A DNA stretch of 64,000 nucleotides from PALSA-600 sp037142875 (GTDB lineage: Bacteria > Actinomycetota > Thermoleophilia > Gaiellales > Gaiellaceae). Below the pieces are notes generated by a model, which had not been told where the DNA came from, ran no database searches, and saw only the letters and a list, made by a program, of their open reading frames with translations. Positions 1 to 10,376 of this stretch are shown here, piece by piece; position 1 is the first letter of the stretch, and each line of letters starts with the position of its first letter. Both the position numbers and the translations under genes were made by a program. The DNA is taken from contig JBAWZV010000001.1 of assembly GCA_037142875.1 (NCBI GenBank), positions 310,001 through 374,000 of the forward strand, written 5' to 3'.

Positions 1-1095
1 TCGCACCTCGAGTACGCCGTCTACGCCGGCTTCGGTGACGGAGAGCTCTTCGGTAGCTGGCTCACGACGCACATCACGCGCAAACGAAACCTGGCGTACG
101 AGCACATGCTCGCGATCGCCCGGCGAGGCGCCGCCGACGCTCTCGGTGCCGGCATCACGACAACCGCGGACTACTCCTTCTCGGGAGCCGCCGCGACGGC
201 CGCGGGCGAGCTCGGCCTACGAGCCATCGTCTATCTCGAGGTGTTCGGCTCGGACCCGGCCGTCGCCGAGACGCAGTTCGCCGAGACGCGAGGCCGCATC
301 GTCGGCTCCGACCTTGTCGAGCTCGGGATCTCACCGCACGCCCCGTACACGTGTTCCGCAGAGGTCTACCGCTGGTGCCTCTCGCTCGGCATTCCGGTCG
401 GCACACACCTTGCCGAGAGCAGTGCCGAGAACGCCTACCTCGTCTCCGGGGAGGGCGCGATGGCTCCAAGCAGGCCGTACCTCGTCGAGCCGACCGGGCT
501 GCGGAGCGTCGCCACGCTCGCTGACGTGCTCTGCGCCGACCTTCTGTGCGCCCACTGCGTCGATGTGACGAGCGAGGAGATCGCGCTCCTCGCAGCCCGC
601 GACGTGCCGGTCGCGCACTGTCCGCGCTCGAACGCGCTGCTCGGCTGCGGAATCGCCCCCCTCACCGAATTGCGCGCGGCGGGGATCCGCGTCGGGCTCG
701 GCACCGACTCGCCGGCGTCGACCCCGTCGTTCGACATCTGGGAGGAGCTGCGCACCGCGATCGGGATGTCCCGGGCGGTCGAGCGCCGACCCGATGCCCT
801 CGGCGCCGGCGATGCCCTTCGCCTGGTCACGCTCGACGCGGCACGCACCCTCGGCCGTGCCGAGGAGATCGGCAGCCTCACGCCGGGGAAGCGAGCGGAC
901 CTTACGGTCCTCTCGCTGGCCGGGACCCCGTACGATCCCATCGACGATCCCGTTGTCGCCGCCGTGTTCGGCGGGTCGCCGATGGGCGTCCTGGAAACAG
1001 TCGTCGACGGACAGACCCGCTACCGCCAAGGAGACACCACGTGGCACGAGGTACGCAGCACCGCAAGCGCCGCCCGCCGGCGAATGCTGCCGTAA
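1..1095 (+). CDS. Amidohydrolase of the SsnA/MtaD deaminase family (5' end missing)
   Basis: The frame is open from the first base, so the N-terminus, including the usual first metal-binding HxH, lies outside the window. What remains reads SHLEYAVYAGFGDG, then metal and substrate motifs of the COG0402 TIM-barrel amidohydrolases: SPHAPYT, THLAES, CAHCV, VAHCPRSN and GTDSPAS. Family members deaminate purine-like or methylthio/homocysteine adenosine compounds. The menaquinone-pathway aminofutalosine deaminase is a close alternative that cannot be separated here. The C-terminal 55 nt overlap the start of the next gene. Family is secure, substrate is not. Confidence 0.85.
   Translation, partial: SHLEYAVYAGFGDGELFGSWLTTHITRKRNLAYEHMLAIARRGAADALGAGITTTADYSFSGAAATAAGELGLRAIVYLEVFGSDPAVAETQFAETRGRIVGSDLVELGISPHAPYTCSAEVYRWCLSLGIPVGTHLAESSAENAYLVSGEGAMAPSRPYLVEPTGLRSVATLADVLCADLLCAHCVDVTSEEIALLAARDVPVAHCPRSNALLGCGIAPLTELRAAGIRVGLGTDSPASTPSFDIWEELRTAIGMSRAVERRPDALGAGDALRLVTLDAARTLGRAEEIGSLTPGKRADLTVLSLAGTPYDPIDDPVVAAVFGGSPMGVLETVVDGQTRYRQGDTTWHEVRSTASAARRRMLP
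1028..1033 (+). promoter_or_regulatory. Shine-Dalgarno AAGGAG fixing the TPR protein start
   Basis: AAGGAG stands 7 nt before the GTG at 1041 and lies inside the preceding coding sequence. It is the reason the TPR gene is started here rather than after the deaminase stop. Confidence 0.75.
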
Positions 1096-1904
1096 CGCTC
1101 GCAGCGGCGAAGCGGAAGAGGAAGCCGAAGCCGCCTGCGTGGCAGGAGCAGCTCTTCTTCAGCCGCCTCAAGGTGCATGCGAAGTGGGTGTTCGTTCTGC
1201 TGGCGTTCGTCTTCGGCATCGGCTTTGTCGTCTTCGGGGTCGGCTCCGGCTCGACCGGAATCTCGAGCGCGATGCAGAACCTCTTCAACAGCTCATCCTC
1301 GGGCGGTGCGTCGATCTCCTCGTTGCAGAAGAAGACCGCGGCGAATCCGAAGAACGCGAAGGCCTGGCGCGACATCGCGACGACCTACGAGCAGAAGAAG
1401 CGGCCGGACGATGCGATCTCTGCGCTCGTTCAGTACTCCACGCTGAAGCCGAAGGATGCAAACGCGTTGCAGGAACTCGCGGGCCTGTACCTCTCTCGGG
1501 CGCAGGCCTACCAGGGGTCGTACTCGCTCGACCAGGCGAAGTCGGGTGTGCTCGCACCGACCTCGGTGTTGCGACCGTCGTCGGGCTCGAAGCTCGGCCA
1601 GGCGATCTCCGGGATCCAGAACCCGATCTCCTCGGCCGTGTCGACCGACACCTCGACGCAGACAAACAGCGACTACTCGAAGCTGCTCGGGTATCTCAGC
1701 GACCGGCTCGGCGTCTACCAGAAGCTTGCGGCATTCAACCCGAAGGATGCGACGACCCAGTTCTCACTCGCCCAGGCGGCGCAGACGACCGGGGACACGA
1801 AGACGGCGATCGTTGCGTACCGCGCGTTTCTGAGGCTCGCACCGCAGGACTCGCTCGCTCCGACCGTGCGAAGGACACTCAAGCAGCTCGACCCGGCGAA
1901 GTGA
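1041..1904 (+). CDS. Membrane-anchored TPR-repeat protein
   Basis: About 287 residues from a GTG preceded by AAGGAG (1028-1033, 7-nt spacing), which decides the start although it lies inside the upstream deaminase gene. The first 35 residues are very basic (KRKRKPKPP), followed by one hydrophobic segment (about 45-67). A Ser/Gly-rich linker then leads to two recognisable tetratricopeptide units around residues 100-145 and 230-280 (NAKAWRDIATTYEQKKRPDDAIS-type pattern and NPKDATTQFSLAQAAQ). It is predicted to be a cytoplasmic-N, outside-C scaffold. No enzymatic motif is seen. Possible translational coupling to the deaminase. Confidence 0.8.
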   Translation: MARGTQHRKRRPPANAAVTLAAAKRKRKPKPPAWQEQLFFSRLKVHAKWVFVLLAFVFGIGFVVFGVGSGSTGISSAMQNLFNSSSSGGASISSLQKKTAANPKNAKAWRDIATTYEQKKRPDDAISALVQYSTLKPKDANALQELAGLYLSRAQAYQGSYSLDQAKSGVLAPTSVLRPSSGSKLGQAISGIQNPISSAVSTDTSTQTNSDYSKLLGYLSDRLGVYQKLAAFNPKDATTQFSLAQAAQTTGDTKTAIVAYRAFLRLAPQDSLAPTVRRTLKQLDPAK

Positions 1905-1939
1905 GTGACGGTACTGCCGCGCGGGGTTCGCGCGGTCGA

Positions 1940-1945
1940 TAAACT
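1940..1945 (+). promoter_or_regulatory. -10 element TAAACT of a probably leaderless gene
   Basis: TAAACT ends 8 nt before the GTG of the cytochrome c lipoprotein, so transcription would begin at or beside the start codon. No clear -35 box is seen. Confidence 0.5.
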
Positions 1946-1953
1946 GCCGAACG

Positions 1954-2370
1954 GTGCGCGTCGTACTCATGACTCTCCTCGCGTCTACCGCGGTACTCAC
2001 CGCGGGCTGTGGCGCTGTCGGTCACCTCTCGGCCTCCGATGGTGATCCTGTCGCGGGCAAGAAGGCGTTCATGAGCGGCACCTCGCCGAGCTGCGCCAGT
2101 TGCCACGCACTGGTCGATGCCGGCAGCACCTCATCGATCGGCCCCGATCTTGACGCAGCCTTCGGGCCGGATCGCTGCCAGAGCTTCAAGACGTCGACCA
2201 TCCGTGACGTCGTCCGCGGTCAGATCGCCTACTCGGAGACAGACACCGGCACCGGAAACCCGGGCATGCCGGCGAACCTCGCCACCGGGCAGACCGCCAA
2301 GGACATCGCCGTGTACGTCGCATCAGTTGCAGGCAAGACCTGGAACTGCGACACCGGCGCCGTCGGCTGA
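1954..2370 (+). CDS. Cytochrome c family lipoprotein
   Basis: 138 residues from GTG. A signal peptide ends in a lipobox LTAGC (Cys19), so the protein is probably lipid-anchored outside the membrane. CASCH at 47-51 binds one c-type heme and Met105 in NPGMPANL is the likely sixth ligand. Two further cysteines (75 and 132) are not in the heme motif and could pair as a disulfide. It stands beside a caa3 oxidase operon on the other strand and could feed electrons to it, which is an inference from proximity. A -10-like TAAACT 8 nt before the start suggests a leaderless mRNA. Confidence 0.88.
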   Translation: MRVVLMTLLASTAVLTAGCGAVGHLSASDGDPVAGKKAFMSGTSPSCASCHALVDAGSTSSIGPDLDAAFGPDRCQSFKTSTIRDVVRGQIAYSETDTGTGNPGMPANLATGQTAKDIAVYVASVAGKTWNCDTGAVG

Positions 2371-2495
2371 TCTCCCGCAGCTCGCGCTGATCGCTGGGCG
2401 CACATGCGTCCAACCTTCCTAGACGTTCTCGGTCTACGCGGCGTCGGCCCGCTGTAGCTCCCGCGGCCTGGAACTCGCGCGACACACACACCTGT

Positions 2496-2532
2496 GCCCC
2501 GCTTCGCGACCGGTGTAGCGACCCGGCGGGGC
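2496..2532. terminator. Bidirectional hairpin between convergent genes
   Basis: GCCCCGC (2496-2502) pairs with GCGGGGC (2526-2532), with an inner TCGC/GCGA stem. It sits between the converging ends of the cytochrome c gene and the oxidase operon. No long T-tract follows, so the terminator role is inferred from position. Confidence 0.5.
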
Positions 2533-2533
2533 G

Positions 2534-3166
2534 TTAGTCGACGTCGGGATCGACGACGACGTGCGCGACCGGGAGAGCGAAGCGCTCCCGGGTGTGGGCG
2601 ACGAGGTCACGCTCGAGCCAGTTCGAGCGCCCCTCGGGATGCGTCGCGATCACGATCTCATCGGGGGCGAAGCTGCGGATCGCGTCCTCGATCGCCTGAA
2701 GCGGATCGTCGGACCCGATCTCGCCGGTTGCATCGACACCGACTGCGCGCAGCGCAACGAGCGAGGCGTCGATTCGCTCCTGGGCGGCAAGCCGCGCCCC
2801 GTCCTCATCGGATGTCCAATGACGCAGGTACGAATTGAGCGCCGGCGCAACAATCAACACGCGCGCGCTGTTACGGCTCGCACGGTGGACGATCTCGGCG
2901 ATGAGCTCGTCGCCATTCACGGTCTCGTCCGCCACCACGAGAACCCGATGCTGCGTCCCGGGGTGGGCGCCGGACGCCTCGAACGCGGGGGCGATGTGGG
3001 GGCCCTTGCGGCTCAACCGGGCGGCGACGATCACTGTCGCAAGGATGAAGACCCCCAGGCCGAGCCAACGGTTGATCAACCCGCCCGAGACGATGAGGGC
3101 GAAGTACACGATCGTCCGCAGGAGGAACCGAAACGCGTCTGCCTCGGTCCTGACGGGGTTCCGCAT
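2534..3166 (-). CDS. Two-TM protein fused to a USP-like module, last gene of the caa3 oxidase operon
   Basis: 210 residues. Residues 15-50 form two hydrophobic segments (FLLRTIVYFALIVSGGLIN, then LGLGVFILATVIVAAR). Residues 74-207 form a Rossmann-like module beginning VLVVADET and containing DEIVIATH, RSNWLERD and PVAHVVVD. The same marks recur in both halves of the protein encoded between ctaD and ctaE. The GxxGx9G(S/T) ATP motif of classical universal stress proteins is absent. It lies 5 nt after ctaE, the position where a small membrane subunit IV (CtaF) is often found, so the membrane part may be a subunit IV counterpart. That is an inference. USP-like fold is probable; function unknown. 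Confidence 0.75.
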   Translation of the reverse strand: MRNPVRTEADAFRFLLRTIVYFALIVSGGLINRWLGLGVFILATVIVAARLSRKGPHIAPAFEASGAHPGTQHRVLVVADETVNGDELIAEIVHRASRNSARVLIVAPALNSYLRHWTSDEDGARLAAQERIDASLVALRAVGVDATGEIGSDDPLQAIEDAIRSFAPDEIVIATHPEGRSNWLERDLVAHTRERFALPVAHVVVDPDVD

Positions 3167-3171
3167 GGCCG

Positions 3172-3816
3172 TTACAGGACGTAGACGGTCACGAACACGA
3201 CGATCCACATGACATCGACGAAATGCCAGTAGATGCCGCCCACCTCGAGCCCCGTGTGCTGCTCGGGGCTGAAGTGCCCGCGGAACGCGCGGACAGTCAT
3301 GCCGAGCAGGATGAGGAGACCGATGAAGACGTGAACGCCGTGGAGGCCGGTGAGGCCGAAGAACGTCGCGGCGAAGGCCGTGTCGCTCGTGTTGAACCCG
3401 ATGCGGTGATACTCGACCATCTGGGTCAGCAGGAATGTGAGACCGAGCAGCACGGTGAGCACCATTCCGGCGCAGAGGCCGGCGCGGTTGCCGCGCTTGC
3501 AGGCGACGGTCGCCCAGTGCATCGTGAAGCTCGACGTGACCAGGATCAGGGTGTTGATGAGCGCCATGAACCATGGGCGCTCGAAGATCTGGCCGTCTGC
3601 ACCAACGGGCGGCCATGAGGCCTGCACGTTGACGACACGGTCGAAGAAGTACACCGTGAAGAACGAGCCAAACAGCATGATCTCGGATCCGATGAACAGG
3701 ATGATTCCGAGCACCGCGGGATTGATCCGCGAGCTGTGATGGATCGGCGGCGGATGCTCATTCGCCGAGCCGACGGGGGCAAGGGCCTGTCCAAAGGATT
3801 CAGCGTGCGCGCTCAT
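3172..3816 (-). CDS. ctaE: Cytochrome c oxidase subunit III
   Basis: 214 residues with about five hydrophobic helices. Subunit III marks include GIILFIGSEIMLFGSFFTVYF near the N-terminus, TGLHGVHVFIGL, and a final GGIYWHFVDVMWIVVFVTVYVL. The length suits the short Gram-positive/Thermus type lacking the first two helices of mitochondrial subunit III. The ATG overlaps the stop of the upstream tandem-module gene (ATGA), so the two are translationally coupled. It assembles with CtaC and CtaD in the membrane. Confidence 0.95.
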   Translation of the reverse strand: MSAHAESFGQALAPVGSANEHPPPIHHSSRINPAVLGIILFIGSEIMLFGSFFTVYFFDRVVNVQASWPPVGADGQIFERPWFMALINTLILVTSSFTMHWATVACKRGNRAGLCAGMVLTVLLGLTFLLTQMVEYHRIGFNTSDTAFAATFFGLTGLHGVHVFIGLLILLGMTVRAFRGHFSPEQHTGLEVGGIYWHFVDVMWIVVFVTVYVL

Positions 3817-4624
3817 TCAGCCACCACATGGTCGACGGGGAGGCCGGTCTCGGCGCGAAGCCGGCCGACCAGGTCACGGCGGAGCCAGCCCGACCGTTCA
3901 CCGGTATACGTCGAGACGATGATCTCGTCGACGCTCTCGTCATGGGTCGCCTCGAGGGCGGCCGTGACAGGATCCGGATGAACGACCTGACCGTGGACGT
4001 CGATGCCCTCGCTGCGAAGCGCCGAGAGGGCGCGGCGCAGGCGGCGGTCGGCGTCCGGATGCTCCATGCCGTCGCTCTGAGGAGCGACGATCAGGAAGCT
4101 CGCCCGACCCTGGTTCGCACGATGGCGAATGCGGTCGAGGAGTTCGTCGGAAAGAACGGTCTCATTGGCGACGACGAGGACGTTCGTCTCGTCGGGCGCG
4201 CCGCCGACATCACCGACGACGTGCCGGACGGGAATCCCGGGCGCTGCGCGCTCGATGTCCGTGACGACGTTGCGGCGAAGCCAGCCTGAGCGCTGCGAGG
4301 CATGCGTCGAGATGATGATCTCGTCCGGTGCGGGCTCTAGCTGCTCGAACGCGTCCTTGACTGCCTGCACGGGGCTCGTCTCGACGACGAATCCCTGAGC
4401 GCGGACATGGGAGCCATGCAGCATTCCGAGCGTCTTCTCAAGGCGACGGCCGGCCGATGCGCGACGCGTGTCGTCGTAGACGACGTACCCGTGGCGGGGC
4501 TCGCTGACCGGTGCGATAACCGTGACCGTCACGTCGTCACCCGTCGCACGCTCGCGGAGCGTATCGAGGAGTGCACTCGATGCGGCGGTCTCGTTCGCGA
4601 TCACTAGAACGTGTGGCAAGCCGC

Positions 4625-4628
<4 letters not shown>
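3813..4628 (-). CDS. Tandem USP-like two-module protein inserted between ctaD and ctaE
   Basis: 271 residues made of two copies of one module. Module A (about 6-140) starts VLVIANET and carries DEIIISTH, RSGWLRRN and PVRHVVGD. Module B (about 149-271) starts VLVVANET and carries DEIIVSTY, RSGWLRRD and PVDHVVAE. It has no signal peptide or membrane segment, so it is probably cytoplasmic. The start chosen is the TTG at 4628, overlapping the ctaD stop as TTGA; a TTG three codons later is the alternative. The stop overlaps ctaE. Being locked between two oxidase subunits suggests a role in assembly, regulation or nucleotide sensing, which is unproven. Confidence 0.75.
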
Positions 4629-6568
<1,940 letters not shown>

Positions 6569-6587
6569 GGGTTCTCCGGGCCGGGGC

Positions 6588-7589
6588 TTAGCCGGCGTCC
6601 TTCACCAGATACTGCACCAGCTGGTCGATCTGGTCCGAGGGGATCGTCGTGCCGTAGTTCGCGGGCATGAGACCAGCCTGGTAGGTGGGCTCGAGGTAGC
6701 CGTTGGGATCAACGATTGACTGGCGGGCAAAGTCCTCAAGCGGCTGACCGGCGCGATCGGCCTGCGCCTGGAGGTCGTCGAGCGACGGCCCGACCTTGCT
6801 CACTGCCCCAGCGGCCTTGAAGACGTGGCAGGCGCCGCAGTTGTTCGCGTTGAACACCGCAAGTCCGGGGTCGCCACCTGCAGGCGCAGCAGGTGCGCCG
6901 GCCTTGTACCAGGCGTCGTAGTCGGCCTGAGTCATCACGATCGCCTGGCTGCGCATCAGCGAGTGGCCGAGGCCGCAGAGCTCGGTGCAGATCACGTCGT
7001 AGTTCCCGATCCGGTCAGGCGTGATGACGATCTTGCTGATCATTCCCGGCACGGCGTCCATCTTCTGGTTGAACTCCGGCACCCAGAAGGAGTGGATGAC
7101 GTCCTTTGACGTGAGCGACAGCTCAACGTGCGTGTTCACCGGGAGATGCATGCTCGTGTACGTCTTGCCGTCCGGGTAGGTGAACTGCCACGCGAACTGC
7201 TGGCCGACGACCTTGATCTTGAGCGGATGCGCGCCAGCGTGGCTGTTCTGCGCAACGACGATTGCGCTCACGAACGAGATTGCGCTCACGAGAATGAACG
7301 GAATCGTCGTCCAGACGATCTCGAGCATCGTGTGGCCGTGAACCGGAGGGCCGTCGGACAGGTCGTCGTCCTTGACGCGGAACTTCAGCAGGCAGTAGAC
7401 GAGAACTGCCGTGACGACCGCAAACACAAACAGCGAGATCCAGGTGGCGAACCAGTACACAAAGACGATGCGTCCAGCCTCCCGCGTCGCCGGAGGTGGC
7501 AACCATGGGATAAAGACGGCAATAGCAGCGGCGATCGCGAACGATACGACGCCAATGCCGATCATCAGAGGTAGAGATCCCCTACGCAC
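6588..7589 (-). CDS. ctaC: Cytochrome c oxidase subunit II with fused cytochrome c (caa3 type)
   Basis: 333 residues. Three hydrophobic stretches (about 7-30, 41-67, 90-113) comprise a signal-like segment and the two-helix anchor. The cupredoxin domain carries the CuA ligands His166, Cys201, Glu203, Cys205, His209 and Met212 (CTELCGLGHSLM). A C-terminal cytochrome c has CGACH at 251-255 and the probable Met ligand 308 in GLMPANYG. Soluble electrons therefore pass through a covalently fused heme c. GTG 7589 is preferred because TAGGTT stands 7 nt upstream, the leaderless pattern seen elsewhere here. It is the first gene of the operon. Confidence 0.96.
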   Translation of the reverse strand: MRRGSLPLMIGIGVVSFAIAAAIAVFIPWLPPPATREAGRIVFVYWFATWISLFVFAVVTAVLVYCLLKFRVKDDDLSDGPPVHGHTMLEIVWTTIPFILVSAISFVSAIVVAQNSHAGAHPLKIKVVGQQFAWQFTYPDGKTYTSMHLPVNTHVELSLTSKDVIHSFWVPEFNQKMDAVPGMISKIVITPDRIGNYDVICTELCGLGHSLMRSQAIVMTQADYDAWYKAGAPAAPAGGDPGLAVFNANNCGACHVFKAAGAVSKVGPSLDDLQAQADRAGQPLEDFARQSIVDPNGYLEPTYQAGLMPANYGTTIPSDQIDQLVQYLVKDAG

Positions 7590-7596
7590 GGAGCGA

Positions 7597-7602
7597 AACC
7601 TA
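7597..7602 (-). promoter_or_regulatory. -10 element TAGGTT of the oxidase operon
   Basis: Read on the minus strand, TAGGTT ends 7 nt before the GTG of ctaC, predicting a leaderless transcript. Confidence 0.5.
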
Positions 7603-7686
7603 CTGGAATGTCACAAACCCCTGCGAAAGAACTGTCGCGGCCACGTTTCCCGTTGTCTCAAACGTCACGTAGTTGAGTCTCGGCAC

Positions 7687-7692
7687 TAGTGT
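7687..7692 (+). promoter_or_regulatory. -10 element TAGTGT before a small membrane protein
   Basis: TAGTGT is followed after 7 nt by GTG 7700, which decides the start of the small gene. Confidence 0.45.
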
Positions 7693-7699
7693 CCATGGG

Positions 7700-7870
7700 G
7701 TGTCCGCGCTCATCGCAAGCCTCCTCGTCCTCATTGTCGGCGCCTCGGTCGCATGGTCGGCGCAGCCGCACGACGCGGGTGTGACGACAAACGCGATCGG
7801 CATCGCTCTCGTGGTCATCGGCGCCGCCGGGACGCTCGTAGCGCTTGTCCGCCGAAGCGCCCCTCGCTGA
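7700..7870 (+). CDS. Small two-helix membrane protein
   Basis: 56 residues from GTG 7700. Two hydrophobic helices (ALIASLLVLIVGASVAW and IGIALVVIGAAGTLVALV) are joined by a short polar loop and followed by a basic RRSAPR tail. The plan resembles the small DUF6458-like actinobacterial membrane proteins, but the match is only by architecture. The frame is open further up to a TTG at 7673; the GTG is preferred because a TANNNT box lies 7 nt before it. Function unknown. Confidence 0.6.
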   Translation: MSALIASLLVLIVGASVAWSAQPHDAGVTTNAIGIALVVIGAAGTLVALVRRSAPR

Positions 7871-7898
7871 TCCGGGGCGCCTCGGCGAACTGCGACAT

Positions 7899-7970
7899 GG
7901 GCCGTGAAGGATTCGAACCTTCGACCTTGGGATTAAGAGTCCCCTGCTCTACCAACTGAGCTAACGGCCC
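7899..7970 (-). tRNA. tRNA-Lys (anticodon CUU)
   Basis: The minus strand folds into a 72-nt cloverleaf: acceptor GGGCCGT/ACGGCCC, D arm GCTC..GAGC, anticodon loop CTCTTAA with anticodon CTT, and T arm GAAGG TTCGAAT CCTTC. The first anticodon-stem pair is a G/A mismatch. The 3' CCA is not encoded. It reads AAG, the Lys codon favoured in this GC-rich genome. Confidence 0.95.
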
Positions 7971-7984
7971 GCAGGGCGGGTTGA

Positions 7985-7990
7985 AGTCTA
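7985..7990 (-). promoter_or_regulatory. Possible -10 element of tRNA-Lys
   Basis: TAGACT on the minus strand lies 14 nt before the mature 5' end of the tRNA, which suits a short 5' leader trimmed by RNase P. No convincing -35. Confidence 0.35.
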
Positions 7991-8066
7991 GAGACTCGGC
8001 GCAGGTTCCGCGTGAGCCTGGTCGCCGTGATCGCCGACCGTTCGCGTCGAGCCACTCGCAACGATT

Positions 8067-8072
8067 TAGTCT
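8067..8072 (+). promoter_or_regulatory. -10 element TAGTCT of the UDP-sugar operon
   Basis: TAGTCT ends 7 nt before the ATG at 8080, predicting a leaderless mRNA for the epimerase operon. Confidence 0.5.
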
Positions 8073-8079
8073 GGCGGAG

Positions 8080-9114
8080 ATGCGTGTCCTCTCCGTGGTC
8101 GGAAACCGGCCGCAGTTCATCAAGTCTGCGCCCCTCTCGGCGGCGCTCGCGGCCGCGGGGATCGACGAGGTGGTCGTGCACACCGGACAGCACTACGACC
8201 CCGAGCTCTCGCAGATCTTCTTCGATGAGCTCGGGCTCGCCGCGCCACGCTACGAGCTCGACGTCCGTCGCTCCGACCCCCACGCGATGGTGCCGGGGAT
8301 CCGGGCGGCAATCGAGGCCGAGCAGCCCGACTGGGTCGTCGTCTACGGCGACACCAACTCCACCCTCGCGGGCGCACAGGCCGCAGGGGGTGTGCCGGTT
8401 GCTCACGTCGAGGCTGGCCTCCGAAGCTACGACCTCTCCATGCCGGAGGAGCGGAACCGCATCGCGGTCGATCGGATCGCGACCCTGCTCCTCTGCCCCG
8501 ATGAGCGGTCGGCACGCCAGGCCGCCGACGAGGGCGCCCCGGGACGGTGCGAGGTCGTCGGCGACGTGATGGCCGACGCTCACCGCCTGTTTGCGCCGAT
8601 CGCGCTGCGCCGCTCCGACGCCCTCCGCCGCATCGGGGTCAAGCCGGGGACCTACGCGCTTGTCACCGTCCACCGCGAGGCGAACGTCGCCCCGGCGCGA
8701 CTCGCCCGGATCGTCGAAGGCCTCGGACAGATCGACGACCCGATCGTCTTCCCCGTCCATCCGCGCACCCGCGCCGCGCTCGCGACGCTCGGGCCTCTCC
8801 CGTTCAAACCGATCGACCCGCTCGGCTTCCTCGACTTCACAGCCGTCGCCGCGGCCGCACGGGTGATCGTCACGGACTCCGGCGGCGTTCAGAAGGAGGC
8901 GTACTGGCACCACGTGCCGTGCGTCACCCTCCGTGCGAACACCGAATGGGTAGACACTGTCGAGGCCGGCGCCAACGTCCTCGTCGACGACGAACCCTCT
9001 GTGATTGCTGCCGCCGCGGACTCGGCGCGGTTCCCGGAGGGGGCCCCGCAGCTCTACGGCGACGGGTATGCGTCCGATCGCATCGTGGCGGCTCTGTACC
9101 CTTCGCGCCCGTGA
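8080..9114 (+). CDS. Non-hydrolysing UDP-N-acetylglucosamine 2-epimerase family (WecB/WbpI)
   Basis: 344 residues. The GT-B-like epimerase motifs are all visible: VVGNRPQFIK at the N-terminus, HTGQHYD, YGDTNS, HVEAGLRS, PEERNRI, VTVHREAN and TDSGGVQKEA. The family interconverts UDP-GlcNAc and UDP-ManNAc, or the 2,3-diacetamido uronate version (WbpI). The genes that follow resemble wbpA, wbpB and wbpD, so the WbpI substrate, UDP-GlcNAc(3NAc)A, is a real alternative to plain UDP-GlcNAc. The frame is open upstream, but ATG 8080 matches the family N-terminus. The stop overlaps the next gene (GTGA). Confidence 0.88.
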   Translation: MRVLSVVGNRPQFIKSAPLSAALAAAGIDEVVVHTGQHYDPELSQIFFDELGLAAPRYELDVRRSDPHAMVPGIRAAIEAEQPDWVVVYGDTNSTLAGAQAAGGVPVAHVEAGLRSYDLSMPEERNRIAVDRIATLLLCPDERSARQAADEGAPGRCEVVGDVMADAHRLFAPIALRRSDALRRIGVKPGTYALVTVHREANVAPARLARIVEGLGQIDDPIVFPVHPRTRAALATLGPLPFKPIDPLGFLDFTAVAAAARVIVTDSGGVQKEAYWHHVPCVTLRANTEWVDTVEAGANVLVDDEPSVIAAAADSARFPEGAPQLYGDGYASDRIVAALYPSRP

Positions 9115-10376
9115 CCGGCAGTTCGTTTGACATCGCAATCGTGGGCGCCGGGTACGTCGGCGTTCCACTGGCCCAGACCTTCGCCGATGCGGGGCGTCGC
9201 GTCCTGCTCGTCGACGTCGTCCCGGCCGTCGTCGACGCGATCAACCGAGGCGAGAGCCACATCGAGGATGTCGCCTCGGAGGATCTCGCGCCGCACGTCG
9301 CTGCGGGTCGGATCGTCGCCACGATCAACTACGCGGACGTGGCCGCAGCGGGCGCCGTTCTGATCGCGCTGCCGACGCCGCTGACGAAGCAGCGCGAGCC
9401 TGACCTCTCGTACGTCGAGTCGGCCGCCCGCGCACTCGCACCCGTGATCCGCGCCGGCCAGGTGATCGTGCTCGAATCGACGACCTACCCCGGCACGACC
9501 CGCGAGGTCGTCCAGCCGATCCTCGAGCAGGGCAGCGGACTCGTCGCGGGCAAGGACTTCCACCTCGCGATGTCGCCCGAGCGCGTCGACCCGGGCCGCA
9601 CTGACTGGACGACGAAGACGACCCCGAAGGTCGTCGGTGGGATCAACGCCGAGTCGACCGAGGCAGCCGCCGCCGTCTACCGCACGGCCATCGACACCGT
9701 CCACACGGTCTCGACGCCCGAGGCGGCCGAGCTGACGAAGCTCCTCGAGAACATCTACCGCTCCGTCAACATCGCGCTCGTCAACGAGCTTGCCCAGCTG
9801 TGCGACCGGATGAACATCGACGTCTGGGAGGTGATCGGCGCCGCAGCGACGAAGCCGTTCGGCTTCATGCCGTTCCAGCCCGGCCCCGGGCTCGGCGGGC
9901 ACTGCATCCCGCTCGACCCGTACTACCTCTCCTGGAAGGCGCGCGAGTTCGACTTCTCGACCCGCTTCATCGAGCTGGCCGGCGAGGTCAACAACAACAT
10001 GCCGTACTTCTGCCGCTCGGTGATCTCGCAGGCTCTGAACCACGGGCTCAAGCGGTCGGTCTCCGGCTCGCGCATCCTCATCCTCGGCGTCGCCTACAAG
10101 GCCGACATCGGCGACTGCCGCGAGACCCCGGCCGAGAAGCTCGTGCATCTCCTGAAGACCGCTGGCGCCGACGTCTCCTACCACGACCCGCACGTCCCGG
10201 TCTTCGAGGGGATGGAGTCGGTTGCGCTCGAGCCCGAGGCGTACGACTGCGTCGCAATCGTGACCGCGCACTCGGTGATCGACTACGCCGAAATCGTCCG
10301 GCGGTCAAAGGTTGTCGTCGACTTCCGGAATGCCACCAAGGGCCACGAGGTCGACGGCAAGGTCTGGAAGCTGTGA
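9111..10376 (+). CDS. UDP-N-acetylhexosamine 6-dehydrogenase (WbpA/WecC-like)
   Basis: 421 residues from GTG 9111, overlapping the epimerase stop as GTGA. It has the N-terminal NAD fold (IVGAGYVGVPLA), the middle helical domain with SPERVDPG, the catalytic cysteine loop GPGLGGHCIPLDPYYL and a C-terminal UDP-binding domain with LGVAYKADIGDCRETPA. Such enzymes oxidise C6 of a UDP-HexNAc to the uronic acid with two NAD. The GLGGHCIPLDPYYL spelling and neighbours favour the WbpA (UDP-GlcNAc) type. It lies second in a four-gene operon. Confidence 0.93.
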   Translation: MTGSSFDIAIVGAGYVGVPLAQTFADAGRRVLLVDVVPAVVDAINRGESHIEDVASEDLAPHVAAGRIVATINYADVAAAGAVLIALPTPLTKQREPDLSYVESAARALAPVIRAGQVIVLESTTYPGTTREVVQPILEQGSGLVAGKDFHLAMSPERVDPGRTDWTTKTTPKVVGGINAESTEAAAAVYRTAIDTVHTVSTPEAAELTKLLENIYRSVNIALVNELAQLCDRMNIDVWEVIGAAATKPFGFMPFQPGPGLGGHCIPLDPYYLSWKAREFDFSTRFIELAGEVNNNMPYFCRSVISQALNHGLKRSVSGSRILILGVAYKADIGDCRETPAEKLVHLLKTAGADVSYHDPHVPVFEGMESVALEPEAYDCVAIVTAHSVIDYAEIVRRSKVVVDFRNATKGHEVDGKVWKL

